A DNA stretch of 64,000 nucleotides, taken from assembly GCA_020726505.1 (NCBI GenBank), contig JAHLEZ010000035.1, positions 310,001-374,000 on the forward strand, given 5' to 3'. The DNA comes from Leptodontidium sp. MPI-SDFR-AT-0119 (taxonomy: Eukaryota > Ascomycota > Leotiomycetes > Helotiales > Leptodontidiaceae). This document shows, one piece after another, positions 11,762 to 22,175 of the stretch; the stretch's first letter is position 1, and each line of letters opens with the position of its first letter. The notes under the pieces were generated by a model. That model searched no databases, was not told the origin of the DNA, and was given only the letters and a program-made list of their open reading frames with translations. Made by a program: the position numbers and the translations under genes.

Positions 11762-12430
11762 GTTTGAATCAGCTGTTGTCCGTCTCTGGCCTAACCAATT
11801 CTCGATTTGTTTAATCCGCCCCGAGCCTGGGATCAGTCATGATAGAGGGTAAATAATAGGAAAGATCATTTCACCGACTTTGTTGGAGCAAGGCTGCGGT
11901 TGATGTGCGTGTGATTTGGCATGTTGGGTCGCACTTTTTTATTGGAGTCGTTTAGAGCACTCAAGCCATGGCTGAGCGGTGGCTGCAACTCGACCTTTGG
12001 AATGGCCAGTCCAACTTTCCGTTGTGATTAAGCGATTTATTGATTTCTCTTCTCGGAGCAAAGCTGTATTAATTGGTCAGAGTGGTAAACAGCATTGCAG
12101 CGCTAATGCGCATTCGGAAATTTTGTACGGAAAGATTCTTCTGATTGATTGATTGATTAATTATTCGACTATGAAGGCGCCACCTTCGCTACTATTCGCC
12201 GAGGTGTGGACTTACGGACCAACGTGCTTTCAAGGCTGCTTCCGGGGATTTAAATTCAACTCCCTTAATCCTGTCGTTAAAAGTTGACTGTCCAGGAAAA
12301 CACACTAACTGGGACAAAGTACTAACCTAGAGCTATGGCTGGGACAACTGGGGTTGAGCACTAGGTGTGGGTGAGCAGAGGTGAGGCTGTGGAGAGAGCA
12401 CGACGGGGCTGGTAAGGATGGGTGAGGTTA
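11762..12430. other. intergenic, promoter side of the lectin gene
   Basis: A short TGAT repeat lies at about 12144-12160 (tgattgattgattgatta). From about 12360 a pyrimidine/purine-biased stretch leads into element B1. No gene seen. Confidence 0.4.
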
Positions 12431-12601
12431 CCGAAAGCAAGGAGGTACAAGCTCTTTGCATAACGTGATTTAAAACCCAATTTAAGCGACTCTGCGCAAA
12501 GGTCGCGTCCACCCCGCACACCAGCCCCCTCCATACAACACCTACCTCTAATATCTCTACAACAACAACTCCAATTCGGTTGAAATTTGGCATACTTGTA
12601 G

Positions 12602-14533
12602 TTGCATATAGAGCCAACACGTTCCTCACGGCGATTACGTAGTGTAGCGGCCAATGTCGAGAAAATTTCATCCCGGCGGCCAAAAGCTAACACTAACTCC
12701 CTGGCGGCATTCGACCAGCGGCAAGAGCTCCCGACAACGCAAATAGCTCCTTTAAAGCGCCGCAGACGCAAGACCATTCCTAAAGAGCATAAAGAGGAAG
12801 TCCCTAATCCTGCGACTTCTTCTCCTAAGTCATAGCGCCCAAAAATAAGTGTGGGGGGGCCAAAACAAGAGGTAGTGGATATCCTATCTTCCCTAGTTGC
12901 TTTACCTTCGTCCCCAACGACTACGACTAGTACGTATAAGGGGAAAGAGTAGGTTTTTGACCCTAATATACTATTCGACAAGCCTCCGCAGTGGGTTAGA
13001 TTTAATATTCAGCCATTAATCAACAAAAAGCCGCAAAACACTATCATTAAAAGCTTCGATATTAATTCGATTACCAATCGAGTTACATACAAATTGATCT
13101 GCGAATTAATTATAAAAAGGGGTATAACTTCATAGGCTGAGGCTAGATATCTTGAGCCGTCGGAATAGCCTGTGAGAATGGCCTTTGAGTTCGTATTTAA
13201 CAATCCAAAAACCCTTACGTTAAAGGTTACAATATAAGATCAAGAAACATTTGTCGATGCCATAGTTCCCCTACGAATTTACAAGCAAAAGAGGCTATAA
13301 TTAGCAAAAGAGGTCACTATATTCGCATATTACAAGACAATTAATCGGGATACTTCAGAATCTAATAAGGAACGACTTAAACGCAAGGGCAAAGGGAAGT
13401 CTAAAGCAGATAAGGCCCGGGATACTATTAGACTTACTCCTTTAAGGCGAGAAACTAGTTAAATCTAAGCCCTAAATAGTGATCTATTCTAGGAAGCCTT
13501 AAACTAACTAAAAGAAAGTAACGATTTGACCCCAACTCCTCGCGATTCTATTACTTCCCGACGGTTGGCTAAAAAGAGAGAGAGGGATACTAAGCTCTCA
13601 CCGGAAGACGTTAATCGAGCGTTAATCTTTAATATATATTTATATATAGAACGCCTTTGTAGCAACAACACTCGATGTTACTATGTAATACCGAAGGCAA
13701 AGACACATTATATAATTAACCTCAATCGTCAACGAGAATAGGCCGCTATTATACGAGCCAAAGTACCTAGAGTAACTAAAGATTCTCCCCTAGTAGTATA
13801 ATTAACTAGTTTTACTGAAGGCGATAACTAAACGAACTTCAAGCCAAAGCTCTCTAGTACAAAGAAGTCAGATCAACCTATACAAGGAACTACAGTCAAA
13901 CCAGATCAAAGTAGTTCTACTATAAAGTAACTGACTTAACTCTTGTTATTACAAGCTGTCGATAAAATTACTAACCGAGCGTCTACTCTAGCACCCCCCC
14001 CTTAACAGGCAACTTACACTCCTGGCCCTTACCCTCAACAGGGACTTACGTACGAATCTCATACCGAGCAGTCTAGTCCTTCTTAATTATATACAAATCC
14101 CCTACTAAATACGGCTCCCGGGCTTCATAGATCAAGTAATATACCTATAGTTTCGTCACTACTTAGGCCTACCAATAAGAACGAGAATCAAGTGGAAATA
14201 ATAGGCGTATAGATATTAGAGAAAGAGAGGAACTCAAAGAGAAAGGAGCTATTAGAGAAGGCGTTTAAGTTATTAAATAATACTTTTATTATAGAATTGT
14301 CCTAACTTAAGGACGTACTATTTATTACTTCTTTAGAAATCAAGGCTAGTATCACATACTATATATCTTCTAATATATCAACATTTAAAGAAGTATATAA
14401 AACACAAAAGTCAGCCGCAGAGGACTTGCTTTCTTTTAATAATACTAGCGCAGGAGTTACTAGGAGGTATAATATAAGTGGTACGGGGTCAAGTGAGGAC
14501 GACGACAATACTAACTTTTTTATTAATTACTGA
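12602..14533 (+). pseudogene. second long frame of element A, unknown product, RIP stops only
   Basis: One uninterrupted reading frame of about 644 codons with no frameshift; every internal stop is TAA or TAG, as expected from RIP of CAA, CAG or TGG, and the frame ends with the only TGA (14531-14533). The 5' part is basic (RSSRRLRSVAANVEKISSRRPK, about 12614 on, described here in part), then KRRRRKTIPKEHK, a central part with DKPPQWVRFNIQP and FEFVFNNPKTLTLKV, a Lys/Arg-rich segment (ERLKRKGKGKSKADKARD), and an acidic end GSSEDDDNTNF. An ATA at 12608 could be a mutated ATG. No known domain was recognised. It runs opposite to the transposase and lies wholly inside the terminal repeats, so it travelled with the element. 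Confidence 0.7.
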
Positions 14534-14819
14534 TTTTTAAGTAGAATTTGATTAATAAGTAATAAACACACCTTAAGCAATTAATCTACGTCTTTTTTAT
14601 TATTAACTACGTTAATTTTAAGTGGTTTTCTCGTATAATTTAATGCTAGGATCAATCCTTCCCTCGCATCTAACATCACTTATTTACCTTCACTTAGTAC
14701 TTCCTATTTAGGACACATTTATAGAACTTGAAGATAATCGTATTATACGTGTTTCTCACTGTAATTAGGCGTAATATATATATATTTAGATTATACCACA
14801 ATTCCTAAAATGCACTCTC

Positions 14820-15745
14820 GCTCTCCGTGCAGCATTTAGCCCTGTTCCTAACTCTCGCACTACAAATTCAAGGAAATATTAATATAAGGCATAATTCTTA
14901 CGTTCCTTACGATAGTGCCTTCGAATCTAATGCTTTAAATCCCTAAAGCTCTCTTTAATAGGATTGAAATCTGGAGAATATAGTAATAAGAACCTAAGTT
15001 ATACGCCCTTCCGCAAGAAAGCCGTCTTTATAGCCTTAATATTCTTATAGTAAATTGACGTATTATTTAATATAATAACAGAGCGTGACTATGGAAAAGG
15101 GTTATATAGTAGTAACAAATACTCAATTAAAAAGTCCTTAACGATATCCGACGTACATATGCCCTCAAGGGTTCGACAGGCTATATAGCCATCTACAGTA
15201 TATGCCGCTAATACAGAGACTCTTTCCTTATATTCAAGCTATTAGGAAACCCTAGCTTTTGCACCTAAATCGGACCACCTAAACGTACGATCTCCATTCC
15301 TCTCGTCGCTCCCTGACTCGTCGACAGCAACTACTTAATTGGCTGTAAAGTGTTGCATAAAATCAAGCCATTCTGTCCTCAACTCAGCGTTTCGTTGAGC
15401 CGCAATATATTTAAGTCTTTTTCGAGTAGTCTTAATACGTTTAAGACAACGGGAAATCGTCGATATATGGACATTTATACTATAGGCCTCCTATAGGAAA
15501 TTCTACAACTCGTCCAGGTACATCCAAGGCCGCTGATCAAGTAGGTGCTTTAAGGCCTTTTCGTGCTCCGCTAGAAGTACTAGGATAAGTCCTCTAAATA
15601 GTGGGAATGCGGCAAATCCACGATCTACCCTCTTCTTGATCTTATAAACCGTTTGTATACTCGTACTGTTGTTTCTGGCGATTTGTAAGAGGTAATCGAA
15701 TGGGAGGGGTCCTAGTTCTCGTAACGCACTCTCAATGTCCGCCAC
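14820..15745 (-). pseudogene. DDE (IS630/Tc1-type) transposase relic of element A
   Basis: Begins with an intact 80-codon piece (MADIESALRELGPLPFDYLL...HLLDQRPWMYLDEL) holding the N-terminal helix-turn-helix-like part, then continues in frame through TAG/TAA codons. First catalytic Asp is kept in VAVDESGSDERNG (about 15310). The second position reads IILNNTS where Asp is expected and the third SPDFNPIKESF where Glu is expected; both are G-to-A type changes. The 3' border is approximate. The transposase would be dead even if stops were ignored. Confidence 0.8.
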
Positions 15746-16500
15746 AACGCGTGTAAGTAGACGGGCAGGTATAGTAGAACAACAAAAATAGGATCGTTAG
15801 AAAGCGCTAAGTTACAGCTTTAATTTGACGTATCTGCGAGTTGTTTTGAAGGTTGCGTTGTGAAGTTATATGTGGGGGCGCGTTTAAGGCAGATAGTGGA
15901 GGTGAAGTCCTCAATTGATTTAGGGTGTCGGCAAAAAATTAAGTTTTAAATCACGTTATGCAAACGGTTGTACGACTGAAGAGAGGGCTTAACGCTGCGG
16001 CGCGAGGCATACACACCAAAATTAATACGCGTTTCTATAATCTTACTATTAGGCCCCTTTTCGCGCTAGAGTTTAATTAGCTTCAAAATATTACCTGACT
16101 CTGCGTATATAAGGCTTTTTGAGATGAATATCATTGGTACGAATTCAAATGTAGCCCCATTGCTGGGACGTATTAAAAGTCGTTCTACCCTGATAAGGCC
16201 TTATCACGATTGTGGTGAGAGAGGTTCGAATTGATAGGATTATTTACTTCGATTTGACGAGATCTAATTAAAAGTAAGTAATTGCCTTAATGCCTTTATA
16301 CCTTCGTACCTCCTGGCTCTCTTCAACCCCCTTCGCAGAAGGGGGGTGGGAGGGGAGTCTGAGGCGTGGGGCTAGGGCACCCCTTAGCAAGGCACATAGT
16401 GTCTTGTAACTGGTTAAAAGTATTACATTGTATTAGATTAAGAAGAATACTAATGCTAAAGAGAGAGATTTCGGGGTCGTGCTGGCTAGGCTAGCACACA

Positions 16501-16803
16501 GATGGGATCTCGTATTCGTACTAACGTCCTCGTATTCGCTCTACCCTGATATATTCTGACCGTGACCTCCGTAATTGGCTCTGCAGCATGCTTTTCCGAG
16601 CACAGACTGACACATTATTAGCTGGTCAGATTGGCCCATAGATCTGGCGACGTGGCCTGTGTTTGCTGCTTAAGTAAGTACAACATAGGTTGTTGACCTC
16701 CGGAAACCCCATAACCGCCCATTCCAAAACTGAGTAGGAAAACATCAGCCAATGATCAACCACCTCATCCCATTACCATTTTACTTGACATTGTAATGCA
16801 AAC
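16501..16803. other. spacer upstream of hydrolase relic
   Basis: Unique-looking sequence without a frame. Probably the old promoter of the hydrolase gene at 16804. Confidence 0.35.
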
Positions 16804-17600
16804 ATGTTTGAAGAGTTTCAATCATTTACTGTTATCACGCAGAGGTCACCGGAGGTGACGATCTACGGCATCAAGAGCGGCGACTCCACATCCTCACTTC
16901 CACCCCTTCTCCTGATCCACGGCTGCCCTCAAAGCCACTACACCTGGCACTGTGTCGCCGAGCAAGTCACCGACCGATACACCGTCATTGCTATCGACCG
17001 CGGATATGGTAAATATTCAAAACCAGGAGATATAGCCTCTTATGCTTAGAGTGCAATGGCACGCGACTGCGTAGGCGTTATGGACCACCTCGGCGACAAC
17101 AACAAGCCATTCTTCGTCTGCGCGCACGATCGCGGTGCCCGCGTTGCGCATAAGCTCTGTATCGACTTTCCGGATCGCATAAGGAAGATCATCTTCCTCG
17201 ATATCTGCCCGACACTAGCTATGTATAAGTCGACGAACTTCGACTTCGCCAAAGCCTACTTCCACTGGTTCTTTCTTATTCAGCAGGAACCTGTTCCTGA
17301 GACCCTCATCAATGCGGCACCGAGACAATTCGTGGAACTATTCCTAGGAGGGCACCAGCCCAAAGCGTTGGAGATTTTCGAGAAGGTTAACTTTGAGTAC
17401 TATGCTAGTATTCTACAGCAAAAGGCGGCGGTGCACGCGATGTGTAACGACTATCGCGCCGGGGGCAACGTTGGATCTCGAGGAGGCAGAGGCGGATTTA
17501 GAGGCTGGAAGATTGATTATGTTGCCTCTGATGGTTCTTTGGAGTAAATATGGTGTGATTGAGCATAGTTTTAATGCTATCAGGGAATGGCAGAACGTTA
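16804..17600 (+). pseudogene. alpha/beta hydrolase, haloacetate-dehalogenase-like, broken
   Basis: The family uses an Asp-His pair to hydrolyse small halo-acids or related esters. ATG 16804 is intact. Seen: LLLIHGCPQSHYTW (oxyanion strand), the nucleophile region HDRGARVAHKL with its Asp, FLDICPTLAMY and the cap-domain AYFHWFFLIQ. Lesions: a TAG at 17047-17049 inside ASYA-stop-SAMARDC (CAG or AAG expected); loss of one residue in the strand before RGYGKYSKP; one extra G in the run near 17461 that shifts the frame away from LDLEEAEADLE, which continues in the next frame to REWQNV; and element C1 inserted at 17601, removing the C-terminus with the catalytic His. Three independent lesions make it a pseudogene. 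Confidence 0.85.
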
Positions 17601-18646
17601 AGTCCCCACCCCCCCATTCCGCGCACCCCTCAATTTTACCACCACTTATAAACAACACTTAATAACTCTACAACGCTTCAATATACAATCTTTTATAGCA
17701 TCAGAATCTCTTACTAAATTTGAATTAATAGGTACAATTTCTTAATCTCTAGCTACAATTTAAGCTTTCTAAATAGCCTAAATATTTACAAACTTGGAAT
17801 TTGGGCTAGTTTACACCTTCCACTTTTTCCGTGGTTGTAATTAATCTAATTTAGCATCTAATTACTATATCTTTATCTTTGCTTAGTTAAGAGCGAAGTC
17901 CTTTTGATTAAAAGCCTTAATAGCTTTTTTTTTAAAGAGTAGTCGACGTGTTAAAGGATTATTATATAATAATTTAAATAAAGTGTTAAGTTACAACCTA
18001 AATTCTTTACTAGCCTTCGGCGTAAACTAAATAATTAATGATTCCTTTACTTTCTTAGTAGTGTGGGTGGGATAAAGCCCAATAAACCACACAACAAGAG
18101 AGGTAGCATGTAGTGAGGTACGGGAGAGATTCTAGGTGTAGGAAATCGCGGATCGATCAAATCTAAAGATAACACATATCTGAAGAGTATGTAAAGTTGA
18201 ATGATGGGAGGAGAAAAAAGTGTATTAGATAATATCTACGAAAAGTTCTTAGTTGTTGAGTTGTTTTCAAGTGTTGAGCCCTTTTATATAGAAAGAGCCT
18301 ATCCGGTCAGGTGACAAAGAAGCTACCCAGAGCCTTCCCCACCACAGTAGTCTAAAGGTCCTTAGAAACACTAGTTTCTAGCTCTTAATTACTATTCTTT
18401 AATAGTAATCGGCTCATTAATAGTTTTATTATATTTACTAGCTTATCGTATGGACTTACTATTTTTAATCGTATAAAGGGCTAAAACCACGTCGTCTTCA
18501 GTATATTTTGGCACGATAATCGTCCCAATTAATATGCCAAAAATCAAGAAAATCGATAAGAGAATAAAATAATTATTAATTATTGAAAGTAGGTAAGTAA
18601 AAAGCGGTGTATTAAGCGAGGTGTCCGGAATGGTGGGGTGGGGACT
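17601..18646. mobile_element. element C1: TA-target transposon, deletion derivative
   Basis: Ends are inverted: AGTCCCCACCCCCCCATTCC on the left and the reverse of AGTCCCCACCCCACCATTCC on the right, with TA at 17599-17600 and 18647-18648. Internal sequence is AT-rich with no frame. It carries the insert D1. It shares its left ~460 and right ~200 bases with C2 (29263-48800), but lacks roughly 1.3 kb of C2 interior, so it behaves like a non-autonomous derivative. Confidence 0.82.
18062..18346 (-). mobile_element. solo LTR-like insert D1, 285 bp
   Basis: Starts TGTGGGTGGGAT, ends TTCCCCACCACA (TG...CA) and is flanked by GTAG on both sides (18058-18061, 18347-18350). On the minus strand it has a TATATAAAAGGG box about 60 bases in, as an LTR promoter would. 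Two more copies are D2 and D3. A short-inverted-repeat MITE with 4-bp target is the alternative reading. Confidence 0.75.
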
Positions 18647-18648
18647 TA

Positions 18649-19212
18649 TGTGACCCATTTGCTTCTCTCTGAACCAACTTTCGCCCTTGGACCAGGGCTG
18701 GAAGACCAACAATGGCAGGTAGGATACACATCATAAGCCACAGAATTGATTGGCAGTGATGCCATATGCACCTCTGCATTCGTCGTGACAAATGTTTGCG
18801 AACGTGCAGGACCATCTTGATCGTTTCGATGGTTAGTACATCATGCAGCACACGTAGGCCAAAAAAGTGGGACTTTTAGACCCTTCCGCTCAGCAAATAT
18901 CAAAGCAGCACCACTTCAACTCGTCTCAAACTCTGCGTGTCTTTCTATATCGGTATCAACGGCAAGAGTATTCTTCAAGCCTGATCCGTTTTTGGGAGAC
19001 CAGTGCTGGCATCTTCACAAGGAATCTGTGGTGTCAAGCAACGCAGGGGAATGAAGTCGAAATGACTTAATTCGAGGCTCCATCAGCTTCAAGTTCCAGC
19101 TCCGTAGTACTCGCTGTATAGGGTGAAGAATTGTATAATCGACGATGGCCACTTTCGGTAGTCCTTTCTCTTTCCTACTTGCAGTGAAGACAATTCCAGA
19201 CCGATATACTAC
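18649..19212. other. spacer, no gene recognised
   Basis: Joins the right end of C1 to the 3' end of the fusion gene. I looked for the missing C-terminus of the hydrolase here and did not find it in any frame. Confidence 0.4.
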
Positions 19213-22175
19213 CTACGTTAGTTCCCACCCGCCACCACCAGAATCGTCCCTCGACCTTCCATCCATAGACGCTGGTTGAGATTCTTTATCTCTAACACTA
19301 TCGGCTAGCTTCCTTGCTATGGGACTCATGTTAAGATAAAGAGGAAACACAATCATAGGTATTACCAGCCCGACCATTAACAGCCATGCTCGCCGACATG
19401 TACTGCGATCAAGCAGTTTTCCAACGACCGAAAGAACAATAGCAGCAGCCGATGAAGCAGCCACGATTGCAACAGAGGCTGGCTTGATGCGTGCGCCGAG
19501 ACCGCGGAGACATATTCCCATCGTGGTAGGATAGATGGGAGACTAAAAGCATCAACATCACTTCCGTCATTTGGTAAGAGTATTGAGCATACGATGAAAA
19601 ATAGCACGAGCATATTGTTTACCGCGACACCCTTCCGGTCTATTTGAGATGCTGCAACGGCGGCGGCAACAGTAACGGCAACGGCGGCAAATTGGAAAAG
19701 AGCAAGAACATGCCGAGGTTTAAGAAATAACATGATAATTGCGGCGACTAGACGGCCAGCTGTAAGACATGCTTGTGCTCCCACTCTCGCAAGTGGGCTC
19801 AAGCTACGGTTGACGTTTAAGTTAGTTAACAGTACCATAGAACTTCGAAAAGAATGAACAGTGTTCCTTGCTTAGAATCTAGCTTTTAGGGACCACCTCA
19901 GATACGCTACGAGGGGAGCTCCACTGATAAAATTGAATCTTCTCTCATCGTAACTTACTATGAGATTTGGATGAGTCCTATCGATGTTTCGACTGGCTTA
20001 TAGAAGAGCTGGGTGGCTATCCCAAAAGCCAAGATTATGTACGTGACGTTGAACTTGAACCTTGTAGTTCTCGGAATATCGATAGCACCCCAGCCCGAAG
20101 AATGATGTGAAAGGTCCTCGTTACTATTTTTACTTAGCAGTTTCGAGAGGAGAAGTTCAGACGAGGGAACATACTCCGCATCAGGTAGGTGCAGGTAATA
20201 TATTACTAGCATGGAAATGAGACATAAAACGGCAAGACCAAGATATTCCCACTGGGCGATGATCAATGTGCGGGGATTGCCAAAGGAACCAAAAATTGGC
20301 TCGCGGACAACGAACTGCGAGACAGTGCCTCCTAGTCCACGAACGAAGTATGAAAGGTTTAGCCGCACCTCGGGGTAGTCCGGTCGTCCGCAGAGAGCCA
20401 CGAAAGGATTAATCCCTAGCTCTAGCGTTGCGATGCCAGTGCCAATGATCAAGTTTGATGCCATGAATGCGGGAAGCGACCCGAGAACCGCCGAAGGCCA
20501 GAATATCAACATGCCGCAGGAGTAGATGCACAGCCCCGTGATTATCGTGGTTTTGAAGCTATACTTCTGGAGAATGATCCAACCAAATGTCACAGGCGCT
20601 ACGAAGTAGCCACTAAGTTATAACATGTCAGTGGTTTAATAGTTCGGGGGTTTGTGGAATCTTTTACCAGTAGTATATAGCATATGTGACCCGTATTTGA
20701 AGTTGAGTCATCTCTGTAAGCACCCTGAATTTACAGGTAAGGTCCAAGAGGGTTCCCTCGGTAAACCCAATGATGAAGCATAGCGTGTTGATGATGAGTA
20801 GCGGGCGAATAGATTGTTTAGTGCTCAGGTTTATCAAGCTCTCCAAGTTCGGTGACCTGGCGAGGTCCGAAAAGATATTCTCCGAAGAGGGGATGGTGCC
20901 CAAGTTGATATCGATATGAAGAAATTGTGAAAATCTTCCCCCACCAGGCTCTCTGAGATTGTTGAAGTGTTGGTTGCTTCGCCTGTCGATAGTAGTGTCT
21001 TCTGGCCGTCCCGTTGTCGATCCACGTTCAAGTTGTTGCCTTGACGTGTTCAGAAGCTTGCGAGGAGAGGTCCAGATCGAGCTTCTCGACTGAAGATAGT
21101 TTGCCGCCCAGCATGCGACTGGTTTCAAAGTAGGAATACATGCACACGTAATGCCAATGTTGACTTCGACGAGAGACCACATAATCGCTTGCGAAGCATA
21201 CCCTAGTTGGTTAGGGTGTGGAATAGTACAAGAGAGGGAGAACATTACAAAAGAAATTTGGGTCCTCCATATTATTGTCTTGGGTATCGTTCAAGTTGCC
21301 CCAATGAACCCCAATCTGCGAAGCTTGTTGTAGGTAGGCTATACGGACGACGTCGACCGCAGTGACAAACCCCCCGGTAGCTGTAGAATGTATCAGCAGT
21401 ATCATCTCTTCTTGCCTGAATCAACCGACCAAAAATAAATACCAGCACTACCTTTTGCCTCTTGGGTATCCTCAGGCTGGTGAATGTCGGCAACGGTAGA
21501 AATAGAATGGCAAGATCCGTAATTATGTTAACGGGAGCCGATGCCAGGGCGAGGTTCAGGATGCTGATGCACCGAGCTCCATCAGGTTTGGGATATTGGA
21601 ATGCTGTATCGATGGGAAGACATTGGATGATATTCAGGATAGCCAACACTGACCCGGCAACGTTTACGACGACCAATGTCACTATCGTGGCCGATTTGAA
21701 AATCCTTCCAGTAACACTCGTCAGACTCAAGTAGAAGATCAATATCGAAGTTTTGGTGGCCACCAGAGCCGGATTCTGCATTGAAGTGAGCTAGGGATGG
21801 AAAATTCTCTGGAAGATGTGTAACTGACATATAATACAGAAAACACATATTGCAGCCGCTGGAGAGTCCCCCTCCGTTCAGGATGGATATATTGATCATG
21901 CTTTCCTAACCCGTAATGAGTTGCGAGACACATCACAATGGACATAGCCAAGGCGATCAACTAAGTAATGATTAGCAAGTTTTTGTGATGGAATCGCCAG
22001 AGGCAGCTACCCAGGCTACGACAATGAAGAAGTCATCGAGAGTTGCTCGTCGAAGGAGGGCAAGACGTGAAATGAGTCGAAGTAGAACAGCGAAGAATGA
22101 AAGCGTGACAACGGTGATGGCCACCGCAACAATGGTTCCGGAGCGGGAGATGCCATCCTCTACATTGTTTGACAT
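19213..22175 (-). CDS. fusion protein: SAT4/rhodopsin-like seven-helix domain joined to FHS-type (fucose-permease-like) MFS transporter, 847 aa
   Basis: Eight exons (minus): 22175-22011, 21960-21829, 21775-21430, 21380-21249, 21202-20668, 20612-19959, 19842-19593, 19542-19213. Every junction keeps frame and uses GT...AG. Residues ~1-280 are a fungal SAT4/rhodopsin-like domain with seven helices, including RRATLDDFFIVVAWL, THYGLGKHDQYIH, ATKTSILIFYLSL, DLAILFLPLPTF and MWSLVEVNIGITCACIPTL. A ~100-residue hydrophilic linker (RSSIWTSPRKLL...NLESLINLSTK) leads straight into an MFS domain: IINTLCFIIGFTEGTLLD, FGWIILQKYSFKTTIITGL, GTGIATLELGINPFVALCG, RLNLSYFVRGLGG, ISPIYPTTMGICLRGLG and FPLYLNMSPIA. 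Exon 5 encodes the linker and the first transporter helix without a stop, and no Met precedes that helix, so a separate transporter gene is unlikely. The least certain junction is the 116-base intron 19843-19958. Substrate (sugar?) and the role of the seven-helix part are inferred. Confidence 0.8.

Larger units (their letters stand above)
12448..15970 (-). mobile_element. element A: Tc1/mariner-superfamily transposon with two genes, RIP-mutated
   Basis: Terminal inverted repeats of 28-29 bp: left starts CAAGCTCTTTGCATAACG, right (reverse strand) starts CAACCGTTTGCATAACG, both continuing TGATTTAAAAC. TA flanks each end (12446-12447 and 15971-15972), the target duplication of this superfamily. 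Length 3.5 kb, about twice a plain Tc1 element, because it carries a transposase relic on the minus strand near the right end and a second long frame on the plus strand. It sits inside the terminal repeat of B1. Not mobile now: both frames are full of TAA/TAG. Confidence 0.85.
12431..16500. mobile_element. element B1: TA-target repeat, split by element A, right end missing
   Basis: The left tip CCGAAAGCAAGGAGG at 12431 is preceded by TA and matches the tip of B2 at 51853. It breaks at 12445 where element A enters and resumes at 15973 with GACTGAAGAGAGGGCTTAACG, the same order seen in B2 (aactaaaaagagggcttagc). Downstream the copy shares the run 'ggtgggaggggagtctgag...ggggct...caccccttag' with 51500-51840 and 52015-52230. 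The matching right terminal repeat was not found, so the copy looks truncated at about 16500 (border approximate). No coding frame of its own. Confidence 0.62.

Noticed and set aside
12361..12981. 206-codon minus-strand frame
   Set aside because: Crosses the left end of element A and B1 and lies opposite to the long plus-strand frame; no domain.
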